From positions 558,001 to 622,000 of the forward strand of contig NZ_JAVTSS010000001.1 of assembly GCF_032678705.1 (NCBI RefSeq): 64,000 bases of DNA, written 5' to 3'. Numbering within the stretch: position 1 is the first letter of the stretch; every line of letters begins with the position of its first letter. Positions 1-8,778 of the stretch are shown piece after piece. The notes beneath the pieces are model-generated. The model searched no databases, was not told the origin of the DNA, and worked only from the letters and a program-made list of their open reading frames with translations. The position numbers were made by a program, and so were the translations under genes. Origin of the DNA: Pedobacter frigiditerrae (GTDB taxonomy: Bacteria; Bacteroidota; Bacteroidia; Sphingobacteriales; Sphingobacteriaceae).

Positions 1-1
1 A

Positions 2-1309
2 ATAGTTAAAATTACTATCGCTCCTTCTGATTACACACCAAGAGTAGAAAAAGCCCTTAAAGAGCAAGCTAAAAAAGCAAATCTTCCAGGTTTCCGTAAA
101 GGAATGGTGCCAGTTGCCCATATGAAAAGAATGTATGGCAAAAGCATTTTGGTAGAAGAAATTAATAACATGTTAAGTGAAAACCTTTCTAAACACTTAA
201 CAGATAATAAAGTTGAAGTTCTTGGTCAGCCGTTACCAGTAATGGATGATACAAAAGAATTTAAATGGGATAACACAGACGAATTTGAATTTAAATATGA
301 ATTAGGTTTAGCACCAAAGGTGGATGTTGAAATTACTTCGAAAGATAAATTCACAGCATATAATGTTAAAGCTGATAACGAAACTTTAGAATCTCGTATC
401 AAAAACATCCGCAAAAGCTATGGCAAAATGACAAACCCTGAAGTTTCGGCAGAAGGTGATGTGCTTTATGCTGATTTGGCACAACTTTCTCCAGATGGAG
501 CAATTTTTGAAGGTGGTATTGCAAGCACAGGTTCTATCCGTTTAGATTTAGTAACTGATAAAAAGATTTTAAAATCTTTAGTAGGTTTAAAGAAAGACGA
601 TGTAGTTGAGCTAGACATTCAAAAAGCTTTTGATAACAATGAAACTGTAATTGCGAAATTGTTAAACATTGGCGAAGAGGATGCAAAAGATTTGAAGTCT
701 AAATTTCAGGTAACGGTTAAAAATGTAAATCGTTTAGAGGAGTCAGATTTAAATCAAGAGTTCTTTGATAAAATATTTGGTGCAGGTTTAGTAACTGACG
801 AGGCTGGTTTTAGAGCTAAAATTACTGAGGAGATTGAAAGTATGTTTAAGCAAGATGCAGATCGCAAATTGCAAAATGATATTTATACCCAGTTAACTGA
901 GCAAACTAAAATGCAATTACCTGAAGAATTTTTGCGCAAGTGGTTAAAAGCTACTAACGAAAAATTAACTGACGAAGAGTTGGAGCAAGGTTTTGCTGAT
1001 TTCGCAAAGAACCTTAAATGGACTTTGATTGAAAACAAAATCATCACTGAAAACGAAATTAAAATTGAGTATAAAGATGTTTTCGAAACTGCTAAACAAC
1101 GTTTAGATGCACAGTTTAGAATGTACAGTCCGCAACCAATGCCAGAAGACCAGTTAGCACAATACACAGCTACCTTCTTGCAAGAAAAAGAAAATGCTAA
1201 TCGTATTTTCGATGAGGTGAAGGCTTTAAAAGTATTCGAACACATTCAATCGGTAGCGACTTTAGACAAAAAAGACATCGACTATAACAAGTTTATAGCG
1301 TTGAAGTAA
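2..1309 (+). CDS. tig: Trigger factor, 5'-truncated by window edge
   Basis: Ribosome-associated chaperone and peptidyl-prolyl isomerase that binds nascent chains at the exit tunnel. The reading frame is open from base 2, upstream of the first in-window ATG at 104, so the true start lies before the window. The first residues contain the ribosome-docking signature GFRKGMVP, which belongs near the N-terminus; only a few tens of residues are therefore missing. The remainder has the expected acidic/lysine-rich PPIase-like middle and helical C-terminal arm domains. It lies upstream of clpP and clpX, the classical tig-clpP-clpX order, which supports the call. Confidence 0.93.
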   Translation: MVKITIAPSDYTPRVEKALKEQAKKANLPGFRKGMVPVAHMKRMYGKSILVEEINNMLSENLSKHLTDNKVEVLGQPLPVMDDTKEFKWDNTDEFEFKYELGLAPKVDVEITSKDKFTAYNVKADNETLESRIKNIRKSYGKMTNPEVSAEGDVLYADLAQLSPDGAIFEGGIASTGSIRLDLVTDKKILKSLVGLKKDDVVELDIQKAFDNNETVIAKLLNIGEEDAKDLKSKFQVTVKNVNRLEESDLNQEFFDKIFGAGLVTDEAGFRAKITEEIESMFKQDADRKLQNDIYTQLTEQTKMQLPEEFLRKWLKATNEKLTDEELEQGFADFAKNLKWTLIENKIITENEIKIEYKDVFETAKQRLDAQFRMYSPQPMPEDQLAQYTATFLQEKENANRIFDEVKALKVFEHIQSVATLDKKDIDYNKFIALK

Positions 1310-1394
1310 AACGATAAGCGTCGGGCGATAAGAGTTGGGCGTTTTGGAGAAATAGATAAAGAGTCCCTATTTGTTTTCAACTTAATACTTGAAA

Positions 1395-1754
1395 ATGGCT
1401 CAATTTAAATTTCAAACATTAGAGGTATGGCAGATTTCCATAGCTTTAACAGACAAGTTACTAGATATAGCTGACCGTTTGTCAGATATAAAAAAATACA
1501 GATTTGCAGAGCAGCTCAATGGGGCTGCTCTTAGCATATCTAATAATATTGCTGAAGGTTCAGGTTCAGTTTCTAATAAGGAATTTGCTCATTATCTGAA
1601 TATTGCACACCGTTCTACCTTTGAGAATGCAAATATTTTAGTAGTATTGGAGAGAAGAAAATTAATTTCTGACATTGAGTTAATCCAATATCTCGAAGAA
1701 TTAGATAAATTGGCACGGAAATTAACTAATCTTAGGAAATATTTATTAAAGTAA
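1395..1754 (+). CDS. Four-helix bundle protein (S23/TIGR02436 type)
   Basis: About 119 residues matching the small four-helix-bundle family historically linked to 23S rRNA intervening sequences. Diagnostic segments are FQTLEVWQ near the N-terminus and the central SISNNIAEGSGSVSNKEF block. An in-frame TTG at 1389 exists, but the ATG at 1395 gives the family-typical MAQFKFQTLEVW start. Molecular function is unknown; family members form pentameric bundles. It is inserted between tig and clpP on the same strand, and is more likely a passenger gene than a functional partner of the protease. Confidence 0.85.
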   Translation: MAQFKFQTLEVWQISIALTDKLLDIADRLSDIKKYRFAEQLNGAALSISNNIAEGSGSVSNKEFAHYLNIAHRSTFENANILVVLERRKLISDIELIQYLEELDKLARKLTNLRKYLLK

Positions 1755-1791
1755 ATAACTGATGAGGGGCTGAGGGTATTTGTACGCCTAT

Positions 1792-1815
1792 CCCCAAACG
1801 CTTAACCCCAAACGC
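1792..1815 (+). repeat. Direct repeat upstream of clpP
   Basis: The decamer CCCCAAACGC occurs at 1792-1801 and 1806-1815, separated by TTAA, immediately before the clpP ATG. It resembles the other short-word repeats in this window's intergenic gaps. Confidence 0.7.
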
Positions 1816-1816
1816 A

Positions 1817-2506
1817 ATGAAAATAGATAAAGAAGAATTTAGAAAATACGCAGTTAAACATCATAGAATTAATGGATTAAACGTTGACCGTTACATTGGT
1901 GCAACTAATAATTCTCCAAAATCAATGACACCATACATCATTGAGGAGCGCCAGTTAAATGTAGCTCAAATGGATGTTTTCTCTCGTTTAATGATGGACC
2001 GTATCATCTTTTTAGGTGACGCAATTTATGATGGCAATGCAAATATCATTCAAGCTCAATTGTTGTTCTTACAATCAACTGATGCAAACAGAGATATTCA
2101 AATTTACATCAACTCTCCAGGTGGTTCAGTTTATGCAGGTTTAGGTATTTATGATACCATGCAATACATCTCACCAGATGTGGCAACAATTTGTACTGGT
2201 ATGGCAGCTTCTATGGGTGCAGTTTTATTAGTAGCTGGTGCTGCTGGTAAACGTGCTGCCTTAACTCACTCACGAGTAATGATTCACCAACCATCTGGAG
2301 GCGCTCAAGGTGTTGCTTCAGATATGGAAATTAACTTGAGAGAGATGTTAAAATTGAAAAAAGAATTGTACGATATCATTTCTCAACATTCTGGTCAAAG
2401 CTACGAATGGGTAGAAAAAGCATCGGATCGTGATTACTGGATGAAAGCTGATGAAGCTAAAAGTTTTGGTATGATTGATGAGGTGTTAGGTTCAACTAAA
2501 AAATAA
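1817..2506 (+). CDS. clpP: ATP-dependent Clp protease proteolytic subunit
   Basis: Cytosolic serine protease that forms a tetradecameric chamber and degrades substrates unfolded by ClpX. The 229 residues include the nucleophile in GMAASMG (Ser132), His157 in MIHQPSGG and the likely Asp206 in DRDYWM. Ser-His and His-Asp spacings match the E. coli enzyme. The N-terminal extension of about 35 residues before the core is common in Bacteroidota and probably includes a processed propeptide. It sits directly upstream of clpX, its unfoldase partner. Confidence 0.96.
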   Translation: MKIDKEEFRKYAVKHHRINGLNVDRYIGATNNSPKSMTPYIIEERQLNVAQMDVFSRLMMDRIIFLGDAIYDGNANIIQAQLLFLQSTDANRDIQIYINSPGGSVYAGLGIYDTMQYISPDVATICTGMAASMGAVLLVAGAAGKRAALTHSRVMIHQPSGGAQGVASDMEINLREMLKLKKELYDIISQHSGQSYEWVEKASDRDYWMKADEAKSFGMIDEVLGSTKK

Positions 2507-2511
2507 ATCAG

Positions 2512-2584
2512 TTTTGAGTTGCGAGTTACGGGTTGAAGGCCTAGGCTAATAAACTCATAACTCACAACTTATAACTCATAACTA
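2512..2584. repeat. Heptad-repeat inverted element between clpP and clpX
   Basis: The right arm (2551-2582) is built from approximate tandem copies of the seven-base word ACTCATA. The left arm (2515-2535) carries the reverse-complement words GAGTTGCGAGTTACGGGTT. Together they can form an imperfect hairpin in the clpP-clpX gap. No open reading frame is involved. Confidence 0.65.
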
Positions 2585-2590
2585 AGAAAA

Positions 2591-3829
2591 ATGGCTAAAC
2601 AAAATAAAGACTCACGTTGCTCATTCTGTAACTCTCCAAAGCAAGAAACTTTAATGCTTATTGAGGGTATGGACGCATATATTTGCGACAAATGCGTAAC
2701 GCAGGCCAATGTTTTACTTGCACAGGAGTTAGGCAATAAAAAAAGTAAAGCGTTCGACGAATCGTTTAGGTTGTTAAAGCCTGCTGAAATAAAAGCGCAT
2801 ATGGACCAATACGTAATTGGGCAAGATGATGCAAAAAAAGTACTTTCTGTAGCAGTTTACAATCACTATAAACGCTTAAGTCAGAAAATTGACAAGGATG
2901 AAGTTGAGATTGAAAAATCTAACATCATGTTAGTTGGCGAAACTGGAACAGGAAAAACCTTATTGGCAAAAACGATTGCTAAAATCTTACATGTGCCATT
3001 TTGTATTGTAGATGCAACTGTTTTAACAGAAGCTGGATATGTTGGAGAAGATGTAGAAAGTATTTTAACTCGTTTATTGCAAGCTGCAGATTATGATGTA
3101 GCATCGGCAGAACGTGGTATCGTTTATATTGATGAGGTTGATAAAGTTGCTCGTAAAAGCGACAACCCATCAATTACAAGAGATGTTTCTGGAGAAGGTG
3201 TACAACAAGCGTTACTTAAAATATTAGAAGGTACAGTTGTAAATGTTCCACCGCAGGGCGGAAGAAAACATCCAGACCAGAAAATGATACCAGTAAACAC
3301 CAATAATATTTTATTTATCTGTGGTGGTGCATTTGATGGTATTGAACGTAAAATTGCTAATCGTTTACGTACGCAGGCTGTGGGTTATAAGGTTAAAAAG
3401 GATGAAGTAGATTTAGACCTGAAAAACCTTTATAAATACATTACACCACAAGATTTAAAAGCATTCGGATTAATTCCTGAGTTAATTGGTCGTGTGCCAG
3501 TTTTAACCCACTTAAATCCGTTAGATATCCAAGCTTTGCGTAATATCTTAACTGAGCCTAAAAACTCTTTAATGAGACAATACACTAAGCTTTTTGAATA
3601 TGAAGATGTGAATTTGATATTCGAAGATGAAGTTTTAGATTTCATCGTTAACAAAGCAATGGAGTATAAATTAGGAGCAAGGGGATTACGTTCCATTTGT
3701 GAAGCAATCATGCTCGATGCGATGTATGACACACCATCAGACGATACGGTAAAAGAATTGCATATCACCTTAGAATATGCCATCGAGAAATTTGAAAAGG
3801 CAGACTTTAAGAAACTGAAAGCAGCATAA
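2591..3829 (+). CDS. clpX: ATP-dependent Clp protease ATP-binding subunit ClpX
   Basis: AAA+ unfoldase that recognises tagged substrates and feeds them to ClpP. The N-terminal C4 zinc-binding domain has Cys10, Cys13, Cys32 and Cys35. Walker A is GETGTGKT (116-123), the pore loop is GYVGED (149-154), Walker B is VYIDEVDK with DE at 181-182, and the RKH loop is at 225-227. The length of 412 residues is normal for the family. A very strong hairpin terminator follows the stop codon, so the tig-clpP-clpX cluster ends here. Confidence 0.97.
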   Translation: MAKQNKDSRCSFCNSPKQETLMLIEGMDAYICDKCVTQANVLLAQELGNKKSKAFDESFRLLKPAEIKAHMDQYVIGQDDAKKVLSVAVYNHYKRLSQKIDKDEVEIEKSNIMLVGETGTGKTLLAKTIAKILHVPFCIVDATVLTEAGYVGEDVESILTRLLQAADYDVASAERGIVYIDEVDKVARKSDNPSITRDVSGEGVQQALLKILEGTVVNVPPQGGRKHPDQKMIPVNTNNILFICGGAFDGIERKIANRLRTQAVGYKVKKDEVDLDLKNLYKYITPQDLKAFGLIPELIGRVPVLTHLNPLDIQALRNILTEPKNSLMRQYTKLFEYEDVNLIFEDEVLDFIVNKAMEYKLGARGLRSICEAIMLDAMYDTPSDDTVKELHITLEYAIEKFEKADFKKLKAA

Positions 3830-3833
3830 GATT

Positions 3834-3868
3834 AAAAATCCTCCCGAAATTTCGGGAGGATTTTTTTT
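3834..3868 (+). terminator. Intrinsic terminator after clpX
   Basis: A perfect 16-bp self-complementary hairpin (arms 3834-3849 and 3850-3865, core CCTCCCGAAA) is followed by a T-tract to 3868, five bases after the clpX stop codon. Confidence 0.85.
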
Positions 3869-3879
3869 AACCTTTTGGT

Positions 3880-3915
3880 TAATGGTCGATGGTCCATGGA
3901 CTATAGACTATCAAC
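3880..3915. repeat. Short-word palindromic repeat before amn
   Basis: Iterated words GGTCGATGGTCCATGGAC and ACTATAGACTAT form an imperfect palindrome around CCATGG. It has the same character as the other word-repeat hairpins in this window. Confidence 0.5.
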
Positions 3916-3950
3916 TAAAATTAATACATTTATAAAAAGGAGTAAAATAT

Positions 3951-4814
3951 ATGAACGAAGAAAAAGAAGTAAAACAGGACGCCAAAATTGTAGCGAAAGC
4001 TAAAAAAGTAAAAGAAGTAGAAACTCCGGTAAAGTCAGGATTAAAGTCTAAAGAAGAAATAGTAAAAAACTGGTTACCCCGATATACTGGCAGACCATTA
4101 GAAGAATTTGGTAAATATATTCTATTAACCAATTTCAGTAAATACTTAACCATGTTTTCGGAGTGGAATGATAATGCTCCAATTATGGGTTTAGATAAGC
4201 CAATGCAAAGTGTTACTGCCAATGGCATCACCATTATCAACTTTGGTATGGGAAGTGCAATGGCAGCTACAATGATGGATTTATTAACTGCAATTATGCC
4301 AAAAGCCGTATTGTTTTTAGGCAAATGTGGAGGCCTTAAAAAGAAAAATCAATTGGGCGATTTAATTTTGCCAATCGCGGCGATTAGGGGAGAAGGAACA
4401 TCTAATGATTATTTACCAGCAGAAGTTCCGGCATTACCAGCCTTTGCTTTACAAAAGGCGATATCAACAACTATTAGAGACCACTCAAGAGATTATTGGA
4501 CTGGAACATGTTATACCACCAACCGTAGGGTTTGGGAGCACGACAAGGAGTTTAAGAAGTATTTAAAAACTTTAAGAGCAATGGCAGTTGATATGGAGAC
4601 CGCAACAATCTTTACAACTGGTTTCGCTAATAAAATTCCTACTGGTGCATTGTTATTGGTTTCAGACCAGCCAATGATTCCAGAAGGTGTTAAAACAGCA
4701 GAAAGTGATAGCTCTGTAACCACAAATTATGTAGATAGCCATCTTCAAATAGGAATTGATTCTTTGAAACAGTTAATTAATGGTGGTGCAACTGTAAAAC
4801 ACTTGAGGTTTTAA
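3951..4814 (+). CDS. amn: AMP nucleosidase
   Basis: Hydrolyses AMP to adenine and ribose 5-phosphate, helping to control adenylate pools. The 287 residues fit the short Bacteroidota form of AMP nucleosidase, a nucleoside phosphorylase-fold protein. Family-like segments include FGMGSAMAATMMDLL, VLFLGKCGGLK, the dinucleotide-loop region IRGEGTSNDYLPAEVPALP, and AVDMETATIF, which contains the substrate-binding Met-Glu-Thr signature. The first 35 or so residues are Lys/Glu rich and probably disordered. The start is supported by AGGAG about nine bases upstream. It lies alone between terminator hairpins. Confidence 0.9.
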   Translation: MNEEKEVKQDAKIVAKAKKVKEVETPVKSGLKSKEEIVKNWLPRYTGRPLEEFGKYILLTNFSKYLTMFSEWNDNAPIMGLDKPMQSVTANGITIINFGMGSAMAATMMDLLTAIMPKAVLFLGKCGGLKKKNQLGDLILPIAAIRGEGTSNDYLPAEVPALPAFALQKAISTTIRDHSRDYWTGTCYTTNRRVWEHDKEFKKYLKTLRAMAVDMETATIFTTGFANKIPTGALLLVSDQPMIPEGVKTAESDSSVTTNYVDSHLQIGIDSLKQLINGGATVKHLRF

Positions 4815-4858
4815 TAAAAAATCGTCATATCGAACGCAGCGAAGCGAGGAGATATCTG

Positions 4859-4889
4859 AGAGAAATTTAGCAATAAGTTTCTCTTTTTT
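4859..4889 (+). terminator. Probable terminator after amn
   Basis: A 7-bp stem AGAGAAA/TTTCTCT (4859-4865 and 4878-4884) with a 12-base loop runs into a T-tract ending at 4889. Confidence 0.6.
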
Positions 4890-4939
4890 ATTTGAAAAAC
4901 AATTGCAAAAGGCATTAGGAAAGGTTCTGTCCTTCTTTC

Positions 4940-4959
4940 CCTGCCTGCCGGCAGGCAGG
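4940..4959. repeat. 20-bp GC-rich perfect palindrome
   Basis: CCTGCCTGCCGGCAGGCAGG is a perfect palindrome in an AT-rich genome. Close relatives occur at 5097-5115 and 58124-58142. It belongs to a REP-like dispersed palindrome type seen in Bacteroidota genomes. Confidence 0.85.
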
Positions 4960-5096
4960 CGCTTTACTTCGCCTTCGTTCCTCAGTCTTCGTGCTCGCTC
5001 CAATAAGGTTTATTGAACTTAAGCTTGTGCAGCTATCTAGGTTTTATATGTTGCGGGGAAAATTCACAAAAGAGCCACTTGCTTTGTAATATAAAC

Positions 5097-5115
5097 CCTG
5101 CCTACCGCAGGCAGG
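5097..5115. repeat. GC-rich palindrome, second copy
   Basis: CCTGCCTACCGCAGGCAGG is a 19-base degenerate version of the palindrome at 4940-4959, about 140 bases away in the same gap. Confidence 0.8.
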
Positions 5116-5193
5116 CTTATTGAAGGCAAATGTTTTTCACATTGCCGAAAAGAAGGGCTGAATAAGCCATAGGCACTAACATTCTTTTCCCTC

Positions 5194-5697
5194 CTAAATC
5201 GCTTTGATTAAATGGTTTGCCTTATCTGTAGACTCATTAGTATCGTCAACAAAATATTCAGTTTGCCATTGTTGGGTTTTCTGGGCTTGTTTATTTAGAG
5301 TCACATCCCAAGGAGGATAAACCCTAATTCCTCTTTTACCTTGTGCTTTGTTACTAGAGATTATACCTTTCTCTAATAAAATTGATTTAGGGAAAATAAA
5401 TTGACCAAATAAATCTCCTTTTCTAGTACTAATGATCATCAAATCAAAATCATCATTAACATGAAAAGGTTCTGTTTGGCCGTTTTCATTTCTTTTCCAA
5501 ATGGTAACAAACTGACCAATTTTGGTTGGTGTTATTTTAGCTGTTCTATGAATAATTGTTTTGCCATTTAATTGGAAAGTACACGCGTCATATTCACTGC
5601 TTTCTTTTTCAGCTTTTAGGTTAGAAAAATCAAACCCACATTTGTTGTAAAAATTTTTAATTATCGAAAAATTTTCATTGTCAGTTAAATCACTCAA
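5194..5697 (-). CDS. MepB family protein
   Basis: 167 residues resembling the MepB family, named after the third gene of the Staphylococcus aureus mepRAB multidrug-efflux operon. The biochemical function is unknown. Family-like features are the N-terminal GFDFSNLKAEKESSEYDACTF region, the central HRTAKITPTKIGQFVTIWKR segment, and the late KRGIRVYPPWD block. The start codon overlaps the stop of the upstream phosphatase gene as ATGA, suggesting translational coupling. No MATE pump or MarR regulator is nearby, so the staphylococcal context is not conserved. Confidence 0.8.
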   Translation of the reverse strand: MSDLTDNENFSIIKNFYNKCGFDFSNLKAEKESSEYDACTFQLNGKTIIHRTAKITPTKIGQFVTIWKRNENGQTEPFHVNDDFDLMIISTRKGDLFGQFIFPKSILLEKGIISSNKAQGKRGIRVYPPWDVTLNKQAQKTQQWQTEYFVDDTNESTDKANHLIKAI

Positions 5698-6191
5698 TCC
5701 TCACCACTTTTAGGGTAATCAAACAATAAAACTTTTCCAGTATCTGCACTAACCATTTTCCAATCATCGAAAGGGAATTCTAAGTAAACCACACTGCAGG
5801 TGGGCATGTTATCTATATGACCGTCAAAGTAATTTACTAAATCTGTTAGGCCAGGATTATGACCGAATAGAGCAATCCTGTCAAATTGATTATCTAAATT
5901 ATTAATAACCGATAAAAGTGTTTTTACACTAGCTTCGTATATGCTAGATTCTAATTGTATATTTTTTTTTGGAATTTGCCAAGCCTCAGCAAAGAATTTT
6001 GCAGTGGTTAGAGCACGCAAAGCAGGACTGCTAACAACTAATTGAGGGACAATTTTTTGCTTAACCAATCGCTCTGCCATTTCTGGTGCATTAGATTTTC
6101 CTCTTTTGTTCAGCGGTCTATCAAAATCGCTTAAACTTGAATTACCCCAATCCGATTTAGCGTGTCTAATTACTAATAGTTGCTTTACCAT
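5694..6191 (-). CDS. SixA-like histidine phosphatase
   Basis: 165-residue phosphohistidine phosphatase-type protein of the histidine phosphatase (phosphoglycerate mutase-like) superfamily. The catalytic RHAKSDWG motif places the phospho-accepting His at residue 10. LNKRGKSNAPEMAERL and the second catalytic histidine in ALFGHNPGL (His111) are also present. SixA acts on phosphorylated HPt domains in E. coli; the substrate here is unknown. It is cotranscribed with the MepB-like gene through a four-base ATGA overlap. Confidence 0.87.
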   Translation of the reverse strand: MVKQLLVIRHAKSDWGNSSLSDFDRPLNKRGKSNAPEMAERLVKQKIVPQLVVSSPALRALTTAKFFAEAWQIPKKNIQLESSIYEASVKTLLSVINNLDNQFDRIALFGHNPGLTDLVNYFDGHIDNMPTCSVVYLEFPFDDWKMVSADTGKVLLFDYPKSGED

Positions 6192-6251
6192 ATTTTTATA
6201 TGTTTTATGTTACACGTTATGGTTGCTAAGCTTATACATATCCCAAATGTT

Positions 6252-6977
6252 TTATTTCCAAAACTCAGCTACCCAAGGTGCAGGTTTTACATACCTATAC
6301 CATTTTCCTCTTCCACCTTCTATTGCTTTGTGCGGGTTAATTTCTCCGTGAAAGATGATAATCTTAGCTCCATCTGGAATTCGTGGCGTTGCCCAAAATG
6401 CAAACGGGATTTTAGAAACACAATCATATTTATAACTTGGACACCATTCCTTTGGCCAATAATTCAGTTTTCCTTTATCAAAAATTGCTTGGGTTAGGTA
6501 CTCTTGTTCATTTCGGTGTCTCTTCCTAATTTCGTCAAATGTGTTCAAGAAATCATCAAATACATAACCGTGTTTTCCTATTTCAAATCTATAAACTGAA
6601 GAATTTCCTGTAATTCTCCATTGTTTTTTATAGTCTTTTATAATTAAAAATTCTCCAGGGTAGTCAAAAAACGGGTCAATCGAGTCAACAATTACAATAT
6701 CTAAATCTAAAAATAGAGCAGTTCCTTTTAAGCCGAATAGGTCTTCTTTTAAGGTAGAAAGCTTTTTCCACATCCGTTCTGGCAATCCACCAGGAATCTC
6801 CATACTTGGAATTGCAAAACATTGAACTTCAGGCGAAATTCCTATTTCATCATCCGTAAAGCAAACCATTTTAAACTCATAGCTCAAATTTCTTTTAACC
6901 ATGGCGTACAGCCTGTTAACATATTCAGGGCCATAAAGTTTGCCCCATTTCATGCAAAAAATATACTTGTCTGCCAT
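6252..6977 (-). CDS. Glycosyltransferase, GT-A-like with DxD motif
   Basis: 241-residue soluble protein without signal peptide or membrane segments. The central ALFLDLDIVIVDSIDPFF block contains the DxD-type metal/nucleotide-sugar motif of GT-A folds, and the N-terminal segment (YIFCMKWGKLYGPEYVNRLY) is typical of a Bacteroidota glycosyltransferase group. Conserved aromatic and acidic residues continue to FHGEINPHKA near the C-terminus. Sugar donor and acceptor cannot be read from sequence. It lies in a run of minus-strand genes, 60 bases upstream of the SixA-like gene and 34 bases downstream of the PolX/PHP gene. Confidence 0.72.
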   Translation of the reverse strand: MADKYIFCMKWGKLYGPEYVNRLYAMVKRNLSYEFKMVCFTDDEIGISPEVQCFAIPSMEIPGGLPERMWKKLSTLKEDLFGLKGTALFLDLDIVIVDSIDPFFDYPGEFLIIKDYKKQWRITGNSSVYRFEIGKHGYVFDDFLNTFDEIRKRHRNEQEYLTQAIFDKGKLNYWPKEWCPSYKYDCVSKIPFAFWATPRIPDGAKIIIFHGEINPHKAIEGGRGKWYRYVKPAPWVAEFWK

Positions 6978-7011
6978 TATTTACCTTGTGGATAATGAAG
7001 TAGTTAAAAAA

Positions 7012-8703
7012 TTAAATAAGCTTAGCATTACTTTTTTGCTCAAAGTAGCTTGATATTTCATTCAATGTAAAGGCGTTTAGGCATTTAGCAGCTGTTAAAC
7101 CTCCCTTTCTTGCAACCTTAACTCCATATTGCGTATCATGGAAGCCTTCTTTTCTGTGTGCATCTGGATTAATAGACAATAGAACTCCTTTTTCTAATGC
7201 ATATCGATGCCAACGCCAATCTAAATCTAAGCGCAAAGGATTGGCATTAATTTCAATAACAACTTTATTTGCTGCACAGGCATCGATTACTTTTTTATAA
7301 TCAATTTCGTAGCCTTTTCTGCTCAGCAATAATCGCCCCGTTGGATGACCTAAAATTGTGGTATAGGGATTTTCTATAGCTTTAATTAACCTTGCGGTTG
7401 CTTTATCTTGGTCCATTCTTAAGTTACTATGAACAGATGCAACAACAAAATCAAAAGTTTTTAAAATATCATCACCATAATCTAAAGATCCATCATTTAA
7501 AATGTCACTTTCTATTCCTTTAAAGATTTTAAAAGGAGCAAGCTTGGCGTTTAACTCATCGATTTGTAAATGCTGAGCATAAACTCGCTGCTCATTTAAT
7601 CCTTTTGCATAAAAGGCAGATTTAGAGTGGTCGCAAATACCTAAATACTCAAGGTTCAAGGTTTCTTTGCAATACACCGCCATTTCTTCTAAGGTGTGTA
7701 CACCATCGCTCCAATCAGAGTGGTTATGTAAAGTTCCCCTCAAATCGTTATCAGTGATTAGAATAGGCAACTGATGTTTAATCGCCAATCCAATTTCATT
7801 TAATCCCTCACGTAATTCAGGTGCAATAAAATCTAAACCAGCTTTTGTGTAAACATCATATTCATCTACGAAAGGACCATCACCTGCTAGTTTTAAAACT
7901 TCAGCAACGTGTTGTTCGTTCCCAGTTAACTTAAAAAGGTTAAGATAAAAATCGGCTTTAGGAACTATAACTAATCTGATGTGTAAACCACTTTCTGTAT
8001 GTGCCGCAAAGTTATTATCCCCAATGTCTTTAAGGTCTAAATCAGCAAATGCTGGAATTTGAGCAGCTAAATTTTCTACATCGGCTGTGCCAATTACAAA
8101 TAAAGCTTCCTCAATAATTTCAACAGCTCTTCTATATCCACCTGTTATCTCTAACAAAGCCGTATCATCAACTTTGTTTAGCCACAAAGATAAATTTGTT
8201 AAAATTTGATTAACAGTTGGTTCGATATGAGCATATAGAAACTTCCCATTAGCAGCCATTTTAAATTCGATGACTTTTTTAATTTCTTCTTGAGTTTTAA
8301 GTCCGAAACCTTTGGCTTCAATCAAGCGATTTTCATTACAAGCGTAATAAAGTTCGCCAACGTTTTCTATTTGTAAATCGTGCCAAATGACACTGATTTT
8401 TTTTGGACCAATACCCTTAATGCCTAACATTTCTACAATGCCTGGCGGTGTTTGCAGCAAAATTTCTTCAAGTTCTTTAATCGTTCCAGTTTCTAACAGC
8501 TCAATTACTTTCGAAGCAATACTTTTTCCAATCCCATCTATTTTTTCAATATCTGATAATGGTTTAGAAGCTATAGCGAAAGGCAATTTATCTATCTTAA
8601 AAGCGGCATTAGCGACAGATTTTATCTTAAATGGATTTACTTCATGCAATTCCATTAGTTGAGATAAAAGTCGTAATGTACGTGATATGGGTTTGTTTTC
8701 CAT
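7012..8703 (-). CDS. polX: PolX-type protein with PHP domain; polymerase site apparently degenerate
   Basis: 563 residues in the bacterial family X polymerase plus PHP layout. Helix-hairpin-helix segments are near 51-65 (IEKIDGIGKSIASKV) and 93-105, the nucleotidyltransferase region spans about 150-315, and the PHP phosphoesterase domain about 320-550. The PHP metal ligands look intact: HNHSD (326-330), CDHS (358-361), GIESD (397-401), ASVHS (422-426), LGHPTGR (451-457) and NPDAH (512-516). In the polymerase core, GGYRR (188-192) is followed by EEALF where catalytic DxD is expected, and the third aspartate position is Arg243. DNA polymerisation is therefore doubtful; nuclease or phosphoesterase activity remains plausible. 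Confidence 0.88.
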   Translation of the reverse strand: MENKPISRTLRLLSQLMELHEVNPFKIKSVANAAFKIDKLPFAIASKPLSDIEKIDGIGKSIASKVIELLETGTIKELEEILLQTPPGIVEMLGIKGIGPKKISVIWHDLQIENVGELYYACNENRLIEAKGFGLKTQEEIKKVIEFKMAANGKFLYAHIEPTVNQILTNLSLWLNKVDDTALLEITGGYRRAVEIIEEALFVIGTADVENLAAQIPAFADLDLKDIGDNNFAAHTESGLHIRLVIVPKADFYLNLFKLTGNEQHVAEVLKLAGDGPFVDEYDVYTKAGLDFIAPELREGLNEIGLAIKHQLPILITDNDLRGTLHNHSDWSDGVHTLEEMAVYCKETLNLEYLGICDHSKSAFYAKGLNEQRVYAQHLQIDELNAKLAPFKIFKGIESDILNDGSLDYGDDILKTFDFVVASVHSNLRMDQDKATARLIKAIENPYTTILGHPTGRLLLSRKGYEIDYKKVIDACAANKVVIEINANPLRLDLDWRWHRYALEKGVLLSINPDAHRKEGFHDTQYGVKVARKGGLTAAKCLNAFTLNEISSYFEQKSNAKLI

Positions 8704-8778
8704 TGCTGTAAAATTACAAACTAAAACCTAAAAATTGAATTAATGAACACAATAAACAGTTATTGTTGTTTTTAGCTT

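Larger units (their letters stand above)
4815..5193. other. Gene-free gap with repeats between amn and mepB-like gene
   Basis: No convincing gene is present. The gap holds the amn terminator, a degenerate GTCAT-type dispersed element at about 4823-4857 (CGTCATATCGAACGCAGCG), and two GC-rich palindromes listed separately. A minus-strand open frame here translates the palindrome as LPAGRQG, a typical artefact of this repeat. Confidence 0.75.

Noticed and set aside
4773..5003. Minus-strand open frame with LPAGRQG peptide
   Set aside because: It is the translation of the dispersed GC-rich palindrome and neighbouring repeats; no family features and no plausible gene context.
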